NCBI GenBank assembly: GCA_002929135.1 | Contig: PESC01000032.1 | Coordinates: 1 to 64,000 of the forward strand | Reading direction: 5' to 3' | From: Methylomonas sp. | GTDB taxonomy: Bacteria; Pseudomonadota; Gammaproteobacteria; Methylococcales; Methylomonadaceae | DNA length: 64,000 nucleotides | In this document: in pieces, positions 20,566 to 30,408 of the stretch | Layout of the letters: each line of letters opens with the position of its first letter | Numbering within the stretch: position 1 is the stretch's first letter | The notes under the pieces: generated by a model | Database searches by the model: none | What the model was told of the DNA's origin: nothing | What the model saw: the letters and a program-made list of their open reading frames with translations, nothing else | Position numbers and translations under genes: made by a program

Positions 20566-21870
20566 TCAGGTTTCGCCGCAAGTATCGGAAAACACGACGA
20601 TCCGGTCGCGTCCGCCGGTCTTGGCGGCATACAAGGCGTTGTCGGCTTTTTCGAACAAGGCTTCCAGTGATGGTAGTTCGTGGCCGGGGTAGCCGGACAT
20701 GCCGACACTGACCGTCAGGGCAAGACCGGCCAATCTGCGCTGTTTGAGGTGGCTCAGGGCTTTTTCGATCACGTTGAACGCATGATGGACATCGCACTGA
20801 TGCAGATAAACCACGAATTCCTCGCCGCCCCAGCGAAACACGTAATCGCCTTGGCGAAAGTAATCGCGCAGCCAGAGGCCGAGTTCGGCCAGAACCCGGT
20901 CGCCCTGTATGTGGCCGTGTTCGTCGTTGATTTTCTTGAAATGGTCGATGTCGATGATGGCCAGGCTGACCGGCATCTGGCTGCGCCTGGCGTTATCCAG
21001 CGCTTTGGGTAGCAGGCGGTTGAAGGCGTTGCGATTGTAGAGCTGGGTTACGGGGTCGATCAGTGCGATTTCTTTCAGTACCTCGCGCTCACTGTTGAGT
21101 TGTTTGATGCTGCGGTCGGCTTTGATGAGGTTAGCCACCCGAAACAGCAGTTCCTCCGGATTGACCGGTTTGGCCAGGTAGTCGTTGGCACCGATATTCA
21201 AAAGCTCCATGCGGCGGGAGGCGTCGTCATAAGCCGTCATAACGAAAATCGGCGTGGTCGATTGTGCGCCAGGCAGACGACGTATCGCGCGAATCAGGTT
21301 GAGGCCGCTCATTTTGCCCGCCAGTACGACATCGGTGATGATGCCGTCGTAATCGTTGTTGCTCAGCGCCTGCAATGCCGATTCGCCATCGCTGAAGCTG
21401 TCGACGTAATAACCTTGGGCCGACAGCAGGCTTTGCAGCCACAGCCGTTGCGACTGGGTATCCTCCACCAGCATCACCTTGGCCGCCATGGTTTGTTTGC
21501 ATTGTTCGGCAAAGCGGGCGATGTATATCTGGAACGAGGCAAATTCGCTCTTGTTGTAGATGTCGGTGGCGCCGGCCAGCAGGGCGGCCCTGAGCGTGTC
21601 TTCGTTATCTTCGGCGGTGAACAGGATGATTCTGACGTTTTTCAGCGTCGGCATGCCGCGCATGTAATGGCACAGCACCTCGCCGGACATGTCGGGTAAA
21701 TGATAGGCAATGCAGACCAGTTCGAAACTTTCGGTCTTGCAGGCGGCCAGCGCCTGTTTGCCGTTGTCACAGCACACCGTCGCGAAACCCTGGCTGGCCA
21801 TCAGTTCCGACAGCAGGTTGCGAAACACCCGGGAGCTTTCGACGATCAATACGCTTGGATTGGATGGCAT
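20566..21870 (-). CDS. REC-REC-GGDEF response regulator diguanylate cyclase (PleD-like)
   Basis: Two receiver domains (first with degenerate phospho-site CIAYHLPDMSG, second IITDVVLAGKMSG) and RWGGEEFVVYL. Confidence 0.88.
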   Translation of the reverse strand: MPSNPSVLIVESSRVFRNLLSELMASQGFATVCCDNGKQALAACKTESFELVCIAYHLPDMSGEVLCHYMRGMPTLKNVRIILFTAEDNEDTLRAALLAGATDIYNKSEFASFQIYIARFAEQCKQTMAAKVMLVEDTQSQRLWLQSLLSAQGYYVDSFSDGESALQALSNNDYDGIITDVVLAGKMSGLNLIRAIRRLPGAQSTTPIFVMTAYDDASRRMELLNIGANDYLAKPVNPEELLFRVANLIKADRSIKQLNSEREVLKEIALIDPVTQLYNRNAFNRLLPKALDNARRSQMPVSLAIIDIDHFKKINDEHGHIQGDRVLAELGLWLRDYFRQGDYVFRWGGEEFVVYLHQCDVHHAFNVIEKALSHLKQRRLAGLALTVSVGMSGYPGHELPSLEALFEKADNALYAAKTGGRDRIVVFSDTCGET

Positions 21871-21892
21871 GAGGCGACTGATGAGCAAAGGC

Positions 21893-22660
21893 TTAACGCG
21901 CCTGCAAGCGTTCGCTTACCCGGCGATAGTCGTCTGCGGTATCGACACCGGCTTCGGGGGTTCTGTCGACCACGACGATCCGTATCCTGGCACCGTGCCA
22001 AAGAATGCGCAATTGTTCCAGCGACTCGATGCTTTCCAGCGGTGAGGCACCCCAGGCGCAATAGCGCTTGAGGAAATCTACGGTGTAGGCATACATGCCG
22101 ATGTGTCTGAGGTAGGGCATCTCGTCGGTCAATGCCGTTTTTGTATCAGGGAAGAGCGCCCGGTTCCACGGAATGGGCGCTCGGCTGAAGTACAGGGCAT
22201 GGCCATCTTTGTCCACAACCACCTTGACCGCATTCGGGTTGAAGACGTCATCGGCATCGACGATGCGGGCAGCCAGGGTGGCGATGCCAGCCTGGTTTTG
22301 GCTTGCCAATGCCTCGGCCACCTGACGAATATAGGCGGGCGGAATCAGCGGTTCGTCGCTTTGCAGATTGACCACGATGTCGTCCGCCTGCCAGCCCAAT
22401 AGGCGGGCCACTTCCTCGATGCGTTCGGTGCCGGACTGATGGTCGGGCGAGGTCATCACCGCCTGCAAGCCCAGGGCGGAAACCGTATCGACGATGCGTT
22501 GATCGTCGGTTGCCACCACCACCTGTTCGGCCTTGGCCTCCAGCGCGCGCTGACAAACGTGAGCGATCATCGGTTTGCCGACGATGTCGAGCAAGGGCTT
22601 GCCCGGTAGGCGCGTCGAGCCATGACGCGCTGGTATCACCACTTTGAATGCGAGACTCAT
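21893..22660 (-). CDS. kdsB: 3-deoxy-manno-octulosonate cytidylyltransferase
   Basis: [35 protein letters not shown]. Confidence 0.97.
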   Translation of the reverse strand: MSLAFKVVIPARHGSTRLPGKPLLDIVGKPMIAHVCQRALEAKAEQVVVATDDQRIVDTVSALGLQAVMTSPDHQSGTERIEEVARLLGWQADDIVVNLQSDEPLIPPAYIRQVAEALASQNQAGIATLAARIVDADDVFNPNAVKVVVDKDGHALYFSRAPIPWNRALFPDTKTALTDEMPYLRHIGMYAYTVDFLKRYCAWGASPLESIESLEQLRILWHGARIRIVVVDRTPEAGVDTADDYRRVSERLQAR

Positions 22661-22848
22661 TGGCGCAAGGCTTCGGCTTCGTCGAAACTCAGTTCACGCG
22701 CCTCATCTTCCAGCATGACCGGGATGCCGTCACGAACAGGAAACGCCAGGTTGCAGGGCTTGCAAATCAGCTCCTGCTGGTCTTTGTCATAAATCAGCGT
22801 GCTCTTGCAGATCGGGCAGGCCAGGATGTCGAGCAGTTTTTTATCCAT
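22657..22848 (-). CDS. ycaR: Trm112/YcaR family protein
   Basis: [53 protein letters not shown]. Confidence 0.93.
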   Translation of the reverse strand: MDKKLLDILACPICKSTLIYDKDQQELICKPCNLAFPVRDGIPVMLEDEARELSFDEAEALRQ

Positions 22849-23842
22849 GAGTTCGGGTCTTGAGCAGGTTCAGTAAGGAGGGAAAAAAGCCGTCATCGAC
22901 GCGAGCATCGATCGGCAGAAACCAATGATGAGGCTGGGCGAAGGCGCGGCATTTGACGGCATCTTTTTCGGTCATGATGAGTGGCAGACCGTCATTGAAA
23001 GCCATGTCACCGGCAGTAAAACCATGATGATCGGCAAAGGCCTTGGTGTCGCAATCAAGGCCCGCCGCCGCCAGGTGATCGAAGAAGCGCCCAGGGTTGC
23101 CGATACCGGCAATCGCGCGGCAACGAGTGCCTTTCATGGCCGCCAGTGGCTTGCGCTCGCCGGAAACCAGGTTGACCAAGGTATCGCCGACGCAGCGCAT
23201 GGCAATTTCGCCGTCGTTCAGTTCACCGTCGTTGACGACGACGAAATCGACGCTGCGCAAGCGTTCGGGTGGTTCGCGCAGCGGGCCGACCGGCAGGCAA
23301 TACCCATTGCCGAAGCGGCGTTTGCCATCGATGACGACGATTTCGATGTCGCGGGCCAGGGCAAGATGCTGTAAACCGTCATCGCAGACGATGACGTTGC
23401 AGCCATGCTGTTCGATCAACAATCGGCCAGCCGCCGGACGATCCGGGCAAACGGCCACCGGACAAGCGCTGCGCCGCGCCAGCACCACGGCTTCGTCGCC
23501 GACCAAGGCAGGATCGGCGTCGGCATCGACCGCTACCGGCGCGGTGTCATCGGACGAGCCGCCGTAACCGCGCGCAATGATGCCGGGCCGGTAGCCCTGG
23601 GCCAGCAGATACTCGGCGATGGCTATCGTCAACGGTGTTTTGCCGGTGCCGCCGACAGTCAGGTTGCCGACGATGATGACCGGCGCCGACAGTTTGTGGG
23701 TTTTGCGCAGCCCCAGACGATAGGCAAAACGACGAACGCGCAGCGCATCGACATACAACATGGCCAGCGGCGTGAACCAGGGTGTAACGTACATCTCCTG
23801 ATACCAGGCATCTTCAAACCAGCGACTAACGGTTTTTTTCAT
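22841..23842 (-). CDS. lpxK: Tetraacyldisaccharide 4'-kinase
   Basis: [17 protein letters not shown]-type P-loop ([19 protein letters not shown]), [23 protein letters not shown]. Confidence 0.96.
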   Translation of the reverse strand: MKKTVSRWFEDAWYQEMYVTPWFTPLAMLYVDALRVRRFAYRLGLRKTHKLSAPVIIVGNLTVGGTGKTPLTIAIAEYLLAQGYRPGIIARGYGGSSDDTAPVAVDADADPALVGDEAVVLARRSACPVAVCPDRPAAGRLLIEQHGCNVIVCDDGLQHLALARDIEIVVIDGKRRFGNGYCLPVGPLREPPERLRSVDFVVVNDGELNDGEIAMRCVGDTLVNLVSGERKPLAAMKGTRCRAIAGIGNPGRFFDHLAAAGLDCDTKAFADHHGFTAGDMAFNDGLPLIMTEKDAVKCRAFAQPHHWFLPIDARVDDGFFPSLLNLLKTRTHG

Positions 23843-24273
23843 GGTTGCTCCGGTGGATTGATGGCAAACGTGGCATGGGTGAAGCCCACCTGACGCGCTG
23901 CATCCAGAGCTGTCACCACCGCCTGATGCGGGGTTTTACCGTCGGCGTTGATGATGAACGGCAACTGGCGCTTATCGGCGGCAATGGCCGACAACGCGGC
24001 TTTCAAGCCTTCCAGGGTTTGATCCTCGATGCGACGGGCTTTGTCATGATCGCTGGCCAGCGCGTACTCGCCTTTGGCATCGATGAACAGATTGATGACC
24101 TGGTTGGCCTGGCTGACATCCTTGCCTTCGGCTTGCGGCAAGTTGATCTTCAGATCGGTGTGATGCCTGAAGGTAGTGGCTATCATAAAAAACAACAGCA
24201 GCACCAGTAACACGTCTATCATCGGAATCAGGCCGATTTCGACTGCTGACCGGCGTTTGCGACGAAAGTCCAT
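23839..24273 (-). CDS. exbD: ExbD/TolR family biopolymer transporter
   Basis: MDFRRKRRSAVEIGLIPMIDVLLVLLLFFMIATTF. Confidence 0.9.
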   Translation of the reverse strand: MDFRRKRRSAVEIGLIPMIDVLLVLLLFFMIATTFRHHTDLKINLPQAEGKDVSQANQVINLFIDAKGEYALASDHDKARRIEDQTLEGLKAALSAIAADKRQLPFIINADGKTPHQAVVTALDAARQVGFTHATFAINPPEQP

Positions 24274-24887
24274 CAGTCGGCCTCGCGGTTGCCCTGCATG
24301 ATGTCGATCAGTCTGAGCGCCTCTTCTTCCAGGCGCAGCACGTGCTCATCGACCAAACGCTCGAAGTGACGATGAAAAAACAGACTGGGTATCGCCACCG
24401 CCAGACCGGAAGCGGTACAGATCAATGCTTCGGAAATACCGGCGCTCAACAGGGTGGCATCGCCCATGCCGCCAACGGCGATGTCGGAAAACACGCGGAT
24501 GATGCCGCCCACCGTGCCCAGAAGCCCTAGTAAAGGCGTGATCGCCGCAATACTGCCCAAGGCCGTCAGATAACGCTCCAGTTCGTGCGCAACTTGGCGA
24601 CCGACTTCCTCGATGCTGGTTTTCATGATCTCGCGGCCATGCCTGCGGTTGCTGAGACCGGCCGCCAGAATTCGACCCAGCGGCGAACTCAATTTGATGC
24701 GGCGAACGGCGGTGTCATCGAGCTTGCCGTCGCGGTGCAGTTGCCAGATATAGGCCACGAGTTCGGCCGGAATGATGCGTTTGCGCTGCAACGACCACAA
24801 ACGCTCACCAATGATGGCCATGGCGACAATGGAGCACAAAATGATGGGGATCATCATCCAGCCGCCGTCTTTGACGATTTCAAACAC
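24273..24887 (-). CDS. exbB: ExbB/TolQ/MotA family proton channel
   Basis: MFEIVKDGGWMMIPIILCSIVAMAIIGERLW...AAITPLLGLLGTVGGIIRVF; conserved exbB-exbD-lpxK-ycaR-kdsB order. Confidence 0.9.
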   Translation of the reverse strand: MFEIVKDGGWMMIPIILCSIVAMAIIGERLWSLQRKRIIPAELVAYIWQLHRDGKLDDTAVRRIKLSSPLGRILAAGLSNRRHGREIMKTSIEEVGRQVAHELERYLTALGSIAAITPLLGLLGTVGGIIRVFSDIAVGGMGDATLLSAGISEALICTASGLAVAIPSLFFHRHFERLVDEHVLRLEEEALRLIDIMQGNREAD

Positions 24888-24933
24888 CTTGCTTTAGTCC
24901 TCGTTGTTGATGAGTTGGTTGGGGATTTGGTAA

Positions 24934-25013
24934 CAACTATTCAGCGTCCAGTCGCCTACTTGTGTTTCCACGCTCTGCGTGATGGAAGCGTTCGTTACGC
25001 AGAGCGTGAGAAC
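24934..25013. repeat. Intergenic repeat block: caactattcagcgtccagtcgcct plus palindrome CACGCTCTGCGT...ACGCAGAGCGTG
   Basis: 12-bp perfect inverted arms (24969-24980 / 24997-25008); similar palindrome at 12806-12841; first part matches 248-272 in inverse orientation. Confidence 0.75.
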
Positions 25014-25171
25014 GAGAATAAGTTTGATCGCCCGCTGTTTTTCCTGTTTTTTGCTTTTACCCCTTTCGCCCTCAGGGAGAGGGGCCGGGGATGAGGGGGC
25101 GAAGCGGGTTGGAGTGAGAGTTTGAGCCAGCAACTGCCGAATCCAGATTGCGCTGAACCGTTGCGCCGATT

Positions 25172-26326
25172 CTACCCCAGGGCCGCAGGTTTTTGCCGCG
25201 CCACGCCGACAAAAGCCACGATCAAGGCTAGGCCGCAAACCAGCGATGCCGCGACGAATACCAGGTTGCCGCCGAGTGCGTCCCACCAATAGCCGCTGAA
25301 ATAACTGCCCAATACACCGCCAACGCCGAAACTCAAACTGCTGTAAAGCGCCTGGCCCTTGCCCAGGTGGTGCTCGCCGAAATAACGATGCAGCAATTGC
25401 ATCGCCACTACGTGAGTAATGCCGAAACTGGCTGCATGCAATAGCTGGGCGAACACCAGTACCGGCAAATGCTCGGTGCCGTGGCCGATCAGCCACCAGC
25501 GCACACTGCTCAGCAGCAGGCTCAGCAATAGCAACGGCCTTAAACTCACCCGCTTCAACAAGCCGGACATGGCGATGAATACCCCGATTTCGGCCACCAC
25601 CCCCAGCGACCACAGCAGGCCGGTCAACGATGCCGGGTAGCCGTAGTACTGTAAATACACCGAATAAAACGTGTAATACGGGCCGTGTGCGACTTGCAAC
25701 AGCATATAAACCGTGAAAAACGCCAGCAATTCACCCAGAGGAGCCGACAGCTGTTGTGATTCACCGTCGTGATAGGCAATGCCACGGCGGGCATCCGGTG
25801 TGACCCAGGCCACCAGGGTATTGGCCAGCAACAAGCCGCCGATCAACCACGGCAAGCGCTCGATGGCGACAGTGTCGAGCAGGTGGCCGATACCCAGCAC
25901 TGCCGCGATGAATCCTATGGAGCCCCAAAGCCTGACACGGCTGTAGTGCTGAGGCCGCTCACGCAAGTGCAGCAGGGTTGCTGCCTCGAACAACGGCAGC
26001 GTCGCGTTCCAGAAAAAACTGAAACCCAGGGTGACTGCCATCACCCAGACATAATCGTGGCGTAGCTCAAAGCCGACGAAAACCAGCGCGGAAAACAGGG
26101 TGGTGATGCGGATCAAACCCAAGCTGCGCCCGGTTTTGTCGGCCAGCCAGCCCCACAGGTAGGGCGCGACGATTTTGGTGGCTATCATCGCTGCCGTCAG
26201 TTCGCCGATTTGTTCGGCAGCGAAGCCGACGGCCTGCAAATAGAGGCTCCAGAACGGCAGAAACGCGCCCAGCGTAGCGAAGTAGCAGAAATAAAATGTC
26301 GCCAGCCGCCCGTAAGGAACCGGCAT
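25172..26326 (-). CDS. MFS transporter (HcaT/nucleoside permease-like)
   Basis: MPVPYGRLATFYFCYFATLGAFLPFWSLYLQAVGFAAEQIGELTA.. multi-TM, MFS_1-like. Confidence 0.85.
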   Translation of the reverse strand: MPVPYGRLATFYFCYFATLGAFLPFWSLYLQAVGFAAEQIGELTAAMIATKIVAPYLWGWLADKTGRSLGLIRITTLFSALVFVGFELRHDYVWVMAVTLGFSFFWNATLPLFEAATLLHLRERPQHYSRVRLWGSIGFIAAVLGIGHLLDTVAIERLPWLIGGLLLANTLVAWVTPDARRGIAYHDGESQQLSAPLGELLAFFTVYMLLQVAHGPYYTFYSVYLQYYGYPASLTGLLWSLGVVAEIGVFIAMSGLLKRVSLRPLLLLSLLLSSVRWWLIGHGTEHLPVLVFAQLLHAASFGITHVVAMQLLHRYFGEHHLGKGQALYSSLSFGVGGVLGSYFSGYWWDALGGNLVFVAASLVCGLALIVAFVGVARQKPAALG

Positions 26327-27415
26327 TCAACGCAGAACCGGCAAGCCGCAATCGACGCCCGCGTTTTGCGCACGATGGCGCAGCAGATGATCCATCAACA
26401 CCAGTGCCACCATGGCTTCGGCGATTGGTGTGGCGCGGATGCCGACGCAAGGGTCGTGGCGGCCTTCGGTGACCACTTCGACCGGTTCGCCGCGTACATC
26501 GATGCTGCGACCGGGCAGGCGCAAACTGGAGGTTGGTTTCAGGGCGATGCGGGCGATGATGTCCTGGCCGGTCGAGATGCCGCCGAGTATGCCGCCGGCA
26601 TGATTGCTCAGGAAGCCGGTGGGGGTGATTTCATCGCGGAACTGGCTGCCTTTGGTGGCGATGCAAGCGAAACCGTCGCCGATTTCCACACCTTTGACGG
26701 CGTTGATGCTCATCAAGGCGTGGGCCAGATCGGCATCGAGACGGTCGAATACCGGCTCGCCCAAACCGGGCAGCACGTTGCTGGCCACTACGTCGATTTG
26801 GGCGCCGATGGATTCGCCCTCCTTGCGCAAGGCATCCATGTAGGCGGCCATTTCATCGACTTTGTTGGCATCCGGGCAAAAGAACGGGTTGTTGTCGACG
26901 ACCGCCCAGTCGAACTGCTCGATGGCTATCGGTCCCAATTGCGACAGAAAACCGCGCACCAGAATGTCGTGGCGCTCGAACAGGTATTTTTTGGCAATGG
27001 CCCCTGCGGCTACCCGCATCGCGGTTTCCCGCGCCGATGAACGGCCACCGCCGCGATAATCGCGGATGCCGTATTTGTGGTGGTAGCTGTAATCGGCATG
27101 GCCGGGCCGGAAGCGTTCGGCAATCTTGCCGTAATCCTTCGAGCGCTGATCGGTGTTCTCGATCAGCAGACCGATGGGTGTGCCGGTGGTTTTGCCTTCG
27201 AACACCCCCGACAGTATCCGTACCTGATCGGCTTCGCGACGCTGCGTGGTATGGCGCGAGGTGCCAGGCTTGCGGCGGTCGAGGTCGATTTGCAAATCGG
27301 CTTCCGACAAGGCCAGGCCTGGCGGACAGCCATCGACGATGGCGCCCAGCGCCGGGCCATGGCTTTCGCCGAAGGTGGTGACGGTGAACAGTTTTCCGAA
27401 GCTATTGCCAGACAT
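26327..27415 (-). CDS. aroC: Chorismate synthase
   Basis: [52 protein letters not shown]. Confidence 0.98.
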   Translation of the reverse strand: MSGNSFGKLFTVTTFGESHGPALGAIVDGCPPGLALSEADLQIDLDRRKPGTSRHTTQRREADQVRILSGVFEGKTTGTPIGLLIENTDQRSKDYGKIAERFRPGHADYSYHHKYGIRDYRGGGRSSARETAMRVAAGAIAKKYLFERHDILVRGFLSQLGPIAIEQFDWAVVDNNPFFCPDANKVDEMAAYMDALRKEGESIGAQIDVVASNVLPGLGEPVFDRLDADLAHALMSINAVKGVEIGDGFACIATKGSQFRDEITPTGFLSNHAGGILGGISTGQDIIARIALKPTSSLRLPGRSIDVRGEPVEVVTEGRHDPCVGIRATPIAEAMVALVLMDHLLRHRAQNAGVDCGLPVLR

Positions 27416-27417
27416 GG

Positions 27418-28356
27418 TTACAGGGCACTTTTGAACAAGGTGTGATACGCCGCGACTTGTTGCGCGGTCAGCAGGAACACGCCGTCGCCGCCGCGTTCGA
27501 ATTCCAGCCAGTGAAATGGCACTTGCGGGAAGGTATCCTGCAAGGTTTGCGCACTGCTGCCGACTTCAACCACCAGTATGCCTTGCTCGGACAAATAGCG
27601 GCTGGCATCGGCCAGCATGCGCAGTACCAAATCCAGGCCATTGTCACCGCCCTTGAAACCCATGGCGGGTTCGGCATGAAATTCCGCTGGCAAAGCCTGC
27701 CATTCTGCGCTGCTGACATACGGCGGATTGCTGACGATGATGTCGTAAGACTTTTCCGGCAGGTCATCGAACAGATCGGAGCGATGCAGTTCGACCTGCT
27801 CCGCCAGGTCGTGTTTGTCGATATTGATGGCGGCAACGGCAAGCGCATCGTCGGACAATTCCACTGCATCAATGTGTGCTTCGGGAAAGGCATAAGCGCA
27901 GGCAATGGCGATGCAGCCGCTGCCGCTGCACAAATCCAGGATATGGATGACATCGGATTCGTCGATCCATGGTTCGAAACGTTGGTCTATCAGCTCGGCG
28001 ATCGGCGAGCGCGGCACCAGTACCCGCTCGTCGACATAAAACGCCAAACCGGCGAACAAGGCCTCGTGGGTCAGATAGGCCGACGGCAGGCGTTCGACGA
28101 TGCGGCGCTCGATCAGCTCGATGACGGCCTCGCGCTCGGCTAGGGTCAGTACGCTGCCGAGGTAGGCATCGGCCAGATCGTAGGGTTGGTGTACGGTATG
28201 CAGCACGATGGCAGCCGCCTCATCCAGTGCCGTGGCCGTGCCGTGGCCGAGAAACACGCCCTGCTCGGTGAAGCGGCTGGCGCCCCAGCGTATGTAATCC
28301 CGTATCGTCGTCAGGGTTGAGATAAGGTCAGGCGCTGCTATAGTCATGAACGTCAT
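27418..28356 (-). CDS. prmB: 50S ribosomal protein L3 N(5)-glutamine methyltransferase
   Basis: [46 protein letters not shown] motif; adjacent to aroC. Confidence 0.93.
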   Translation of the reverse strand: MTFMTIAAPDLISTLTTIRDYIRWGASRFTEQGVFLGHGTATALDEAAAIVLHTVHQPYDLADAYLGSVLTLAEREAVIELIERRIVERLPSAYLTHEALFAGLAFYVDERVLVPRSPIAELIDQRFEPWIDESDVIHILDLCSGSGCIAIACAYAFPEAHIDAVELSDDALAVAAINIDKHDLAEQVELHRSDLFDDLPEKSYDIIVSNPPYVSSAEWQALPAEFHAEPAMGFKGGDNGLDLVLRMLADASRYLSEQGILVVEVGSSAQTLQDTFPQVPFHWLEFERGGDGVFLLTAQQVAAYHTLFKSAL

Positions 28357-28458
28357 CCGTCAAAATGGCGGGCGATTTTAAACCAAAGCGTGCTAGCTTG
28401 CCCGATATAGTGTTGGACGCTATTTCCATGAATGAGGCTTGCGTGTATTGTGCGGCTG

Positions 28459-28698
28459 ATGAGTCCAACAGTTTTCCGCGAAGCAGGTTTCCGATTTTAC
28501 TTTTTCTCTCGGGAAGAGCCGAGAATGCATGTCCATGTTCAAGGGCAAAACGGTGAAGCCAAGTACTGGCTTGAGCCTAAAATTGAGCTTGCTCAATCTG
28601 TGGGTCTTTCCCAGCGTGAAATCAATGAAGCACTTCGTCTTGTACAGGAACATGAATATGACATCCGCAGCGCTTGGCACAAGCATTTCCCCGGTTGA
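28459..28698 (+). CDS. DUF4160 domain protein (TA-like)
   Basis: MSPTVFREAGFRFYFFSREEPRMHVHVQGQNGEAKYWLEP, typical DUF4160. Confidence 0.85.
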   Translation: MSPTVFREAGFRFYFFSREEPRMHVHVQGQNGEAKYWLEPKIELAQSVGLSQREINEALRLVQEHEYDIRSAWHKHFPG

Positions 28699-28927
28699 GG
28701 TTACCAACATCTCTCAATATGGTTTGTGGCTGTTATTGGGGGATGAGGAGCTTTTCCTGCCATTTTCTGAATTCCCCTGGTTTCGGAATGCCTCGGTTGA
28801 AAATATCTTGCATGTCGAGCACCCATCCTCAAATCACCTGTATTGGCCCGAACTGGATATTGACCTGGACGTTGAGTCAATTCGTCATCCCGAAAAGTTT
28901 CCACTTGTAAGCCAGGTCAATGTTTAA
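28652..28927 (+). CDS. DUF2442 domain protein (TA-like partner)
   Basis: VEVTNISQYGLWLLLGDEELFLPFSEFPWFRNASVENILHVEHPSSNHLYWPELDIDLDVESI; overlaps the DUF4160 gene. Confidence 0.85.
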   Translation: MNMTSAALGTSISPVEVTNISQYGLWLLLGDEELFLPFSEFPWFRNASVENILHVEHPSSNHLYWPELDIDLDVESIRHPEKFPLVSQVNV

Positions 28928-29040
28928 TCCATCGGTAAAGGGGGCGCCGACTCAAGGCTGTTTCGAGGGGGCATCAGTAGTTAGAGTCGGATGCGTTCTG
29001 GTGTCGGCACATCCTGCGAAGTTGTTGAGGGACAACCCCG

Positions 29041-29361
29041 GAAAAACTTGATGAATATGAAGAAGAAATCGTAACGGCCTATGAAAAGGGCGGGCTTAAA
29101 TCTACTTGCCCTTCAAAAGCCGAATTATCCAAATTCAAAGCAGCAGCCACCGCGACCTTTACCAAGGATAGGCGCATCAACATCCGCTTGTCTTCTCCCG
29201 ATCCGATGGATATACAGGCGCGAGCATTGGAGGAGGGCATCCCATGACAAACGTTTATCGCCAGCGTGTTGCATGAATATGTCTCTGGTCGCTTGATTGA
29301 GAAAACATCCAGTCTGACTTCGCGATCAAACGGACGCACCGACAAGCGGCGCACCGCTTAG
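29041..29361 (+). pseudogene. Degraded CopG/BrnA-like type II antitoxin remnant
   Basis: Frame reads LDEYEEEIVTAYEKGGLKSTCPSKAELSKFKAAATATFTKDRRINIRLSSPDPMDIQARALEEGIP*QTFIASVLHEYVSGRLIEK; in-frame TGA at 29245-29247; no ATG in frame at the 5' end. Confidence 0.7.
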
Positions 29362-29376
29362 CTGGCGTAGCAGAAC

Positions 29377-29420
29377 CGCAGGATGGGTTTCGCTTACGCT
29401 TACGTTCTATCCATCCTGCG
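29377..29420. repeat. Palindromic intergenic element CGCAGGATGG...CCATCCTGCG
   Basis: Perfect 10-bp inverted arms (29377-29386 / 29411-29420). Confidence 0.75.
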
Positions 29421-29447
29421 AATTTGAGTTCGACAACCCGAAAATCG

Positions 29448-30326
29448 ATGACCGAAACCCCATCCACAACCAACCCCGCAAACCTGGCCAGAAACCGGCT
29501 GTATCTCGACTGTCACCGCTTCATGCAGGCCGACGAACTGGTGCTGCCGACCATCCCCGATGTCGCCGTCAAGATACGTCGAGCCATCAACGAACCCAAC
29601 GCCAATAGCGCCAAAATCGCCCGTGTGGTGCAGGTCGATCCCAGCATCACCGCCCGCCTGGTCAACATTGCCAACAGTCCGCTGTACCGGGGCCGCCGCA
29701 AGATCGAAAGCTGTCCGGAAGCCTTGACCCGCCTCGGCCTGAAAGCCGCGCAGGACATCATCACCGCTTTCGCGCTGAAAGCCGTGTTCAATGCCAAATC
29801 CGGCGTCATTCGGCGCAAGATGCAAGAGCTGTGGTCGCACAGCAGTCATGTGGCCGCCATCAGTGCCGTGCTGGCCCACAAGACGCCCGGCTTCGACCCG
29901 GATCGCGCCATGCTGGCGGGTCTGATTCACGACATCGGCATCGTGCCGATTCTGGCCTATGCCGACCGCCAACCCGAGATTCTGGCCAACCCGGTCGATC
30001 TGGTCGAAGCCGTGCGTGAATTGCGCACTCCCATCGGTGTGCAAATCATCCGCAAATGGGATTTTCCTGCCGATTTCGAAGACGTCATCGCCCACGCCGA
30101 AGACTGGTGCCACGACGGTGGTGGCCAGGCCAGCTACGCTGACATCGTGATGATTTCGCAATTGCACAGCTTTATTGGCAAGGTCGACATCAAAAAAATG
30201 CCGCGCATGGATGAGCTGCCCGCCTACAAAAAACTTGCCGCCGGTACTCTCGATGCCAGTCTCAGCATCAACATTCTCGATCAGGTGCGCGACGACATCG
30301 AAGCCATTCGGCACATGTTGAATTGA
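29448..30326 (+). CDS. HDOD domain protein
   Basis: LVLPTIPDVAVKIRRAINEPNANSAKIARVVQVDPSITARLVNIANSPLYRG..; HDIG-like LAGLIHDIGIVPIL. Confidence 0.9.
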   Translation: MTETPSTTNPANLARNRLYLDCHRFMQADELVLPTIPDVAVKIRRAINEPNANSAKIARVVQVDPSITARLVNIANSPLYRGRRKIESCPEALTRLGLKAAQDIITAFALKAVFNAKSGVIRRKMQELWSHSSHVAAISAVLAHKTPGFDPDRAMLAGLIHDIGIVPILAYADRQPEILANPVDLVEAVRELRTPIGVQIIRKWDFPADFEDVIAHAEDWCHDGGGQASYADIVMISQLHSFIGKVDIKKMPRMDELPAYKKLAAGTLDASLSINILDQVRDDIEAIRHMLN

Positions 30327-30408
30327 CGCCCGCCGGACGCTCACCGTCCGGTCAAGGATGGACTAGACTTGCGGCCAATCCGCCTTTCCCGACCGTCCAT
30401 TCAGCCTC

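Noticed and set aside
26210-27040. 276-aa plus-strand ORF opposite aroC/MFS
   Set aside because: Overlaps chorismate synthase and MFS frames on the opposite strand.
29400-30344. 314-aa minus-strand ORF opposite the HDOD gene
   Set aside because: Antisense to a clear HDOD frame; no domain signature.
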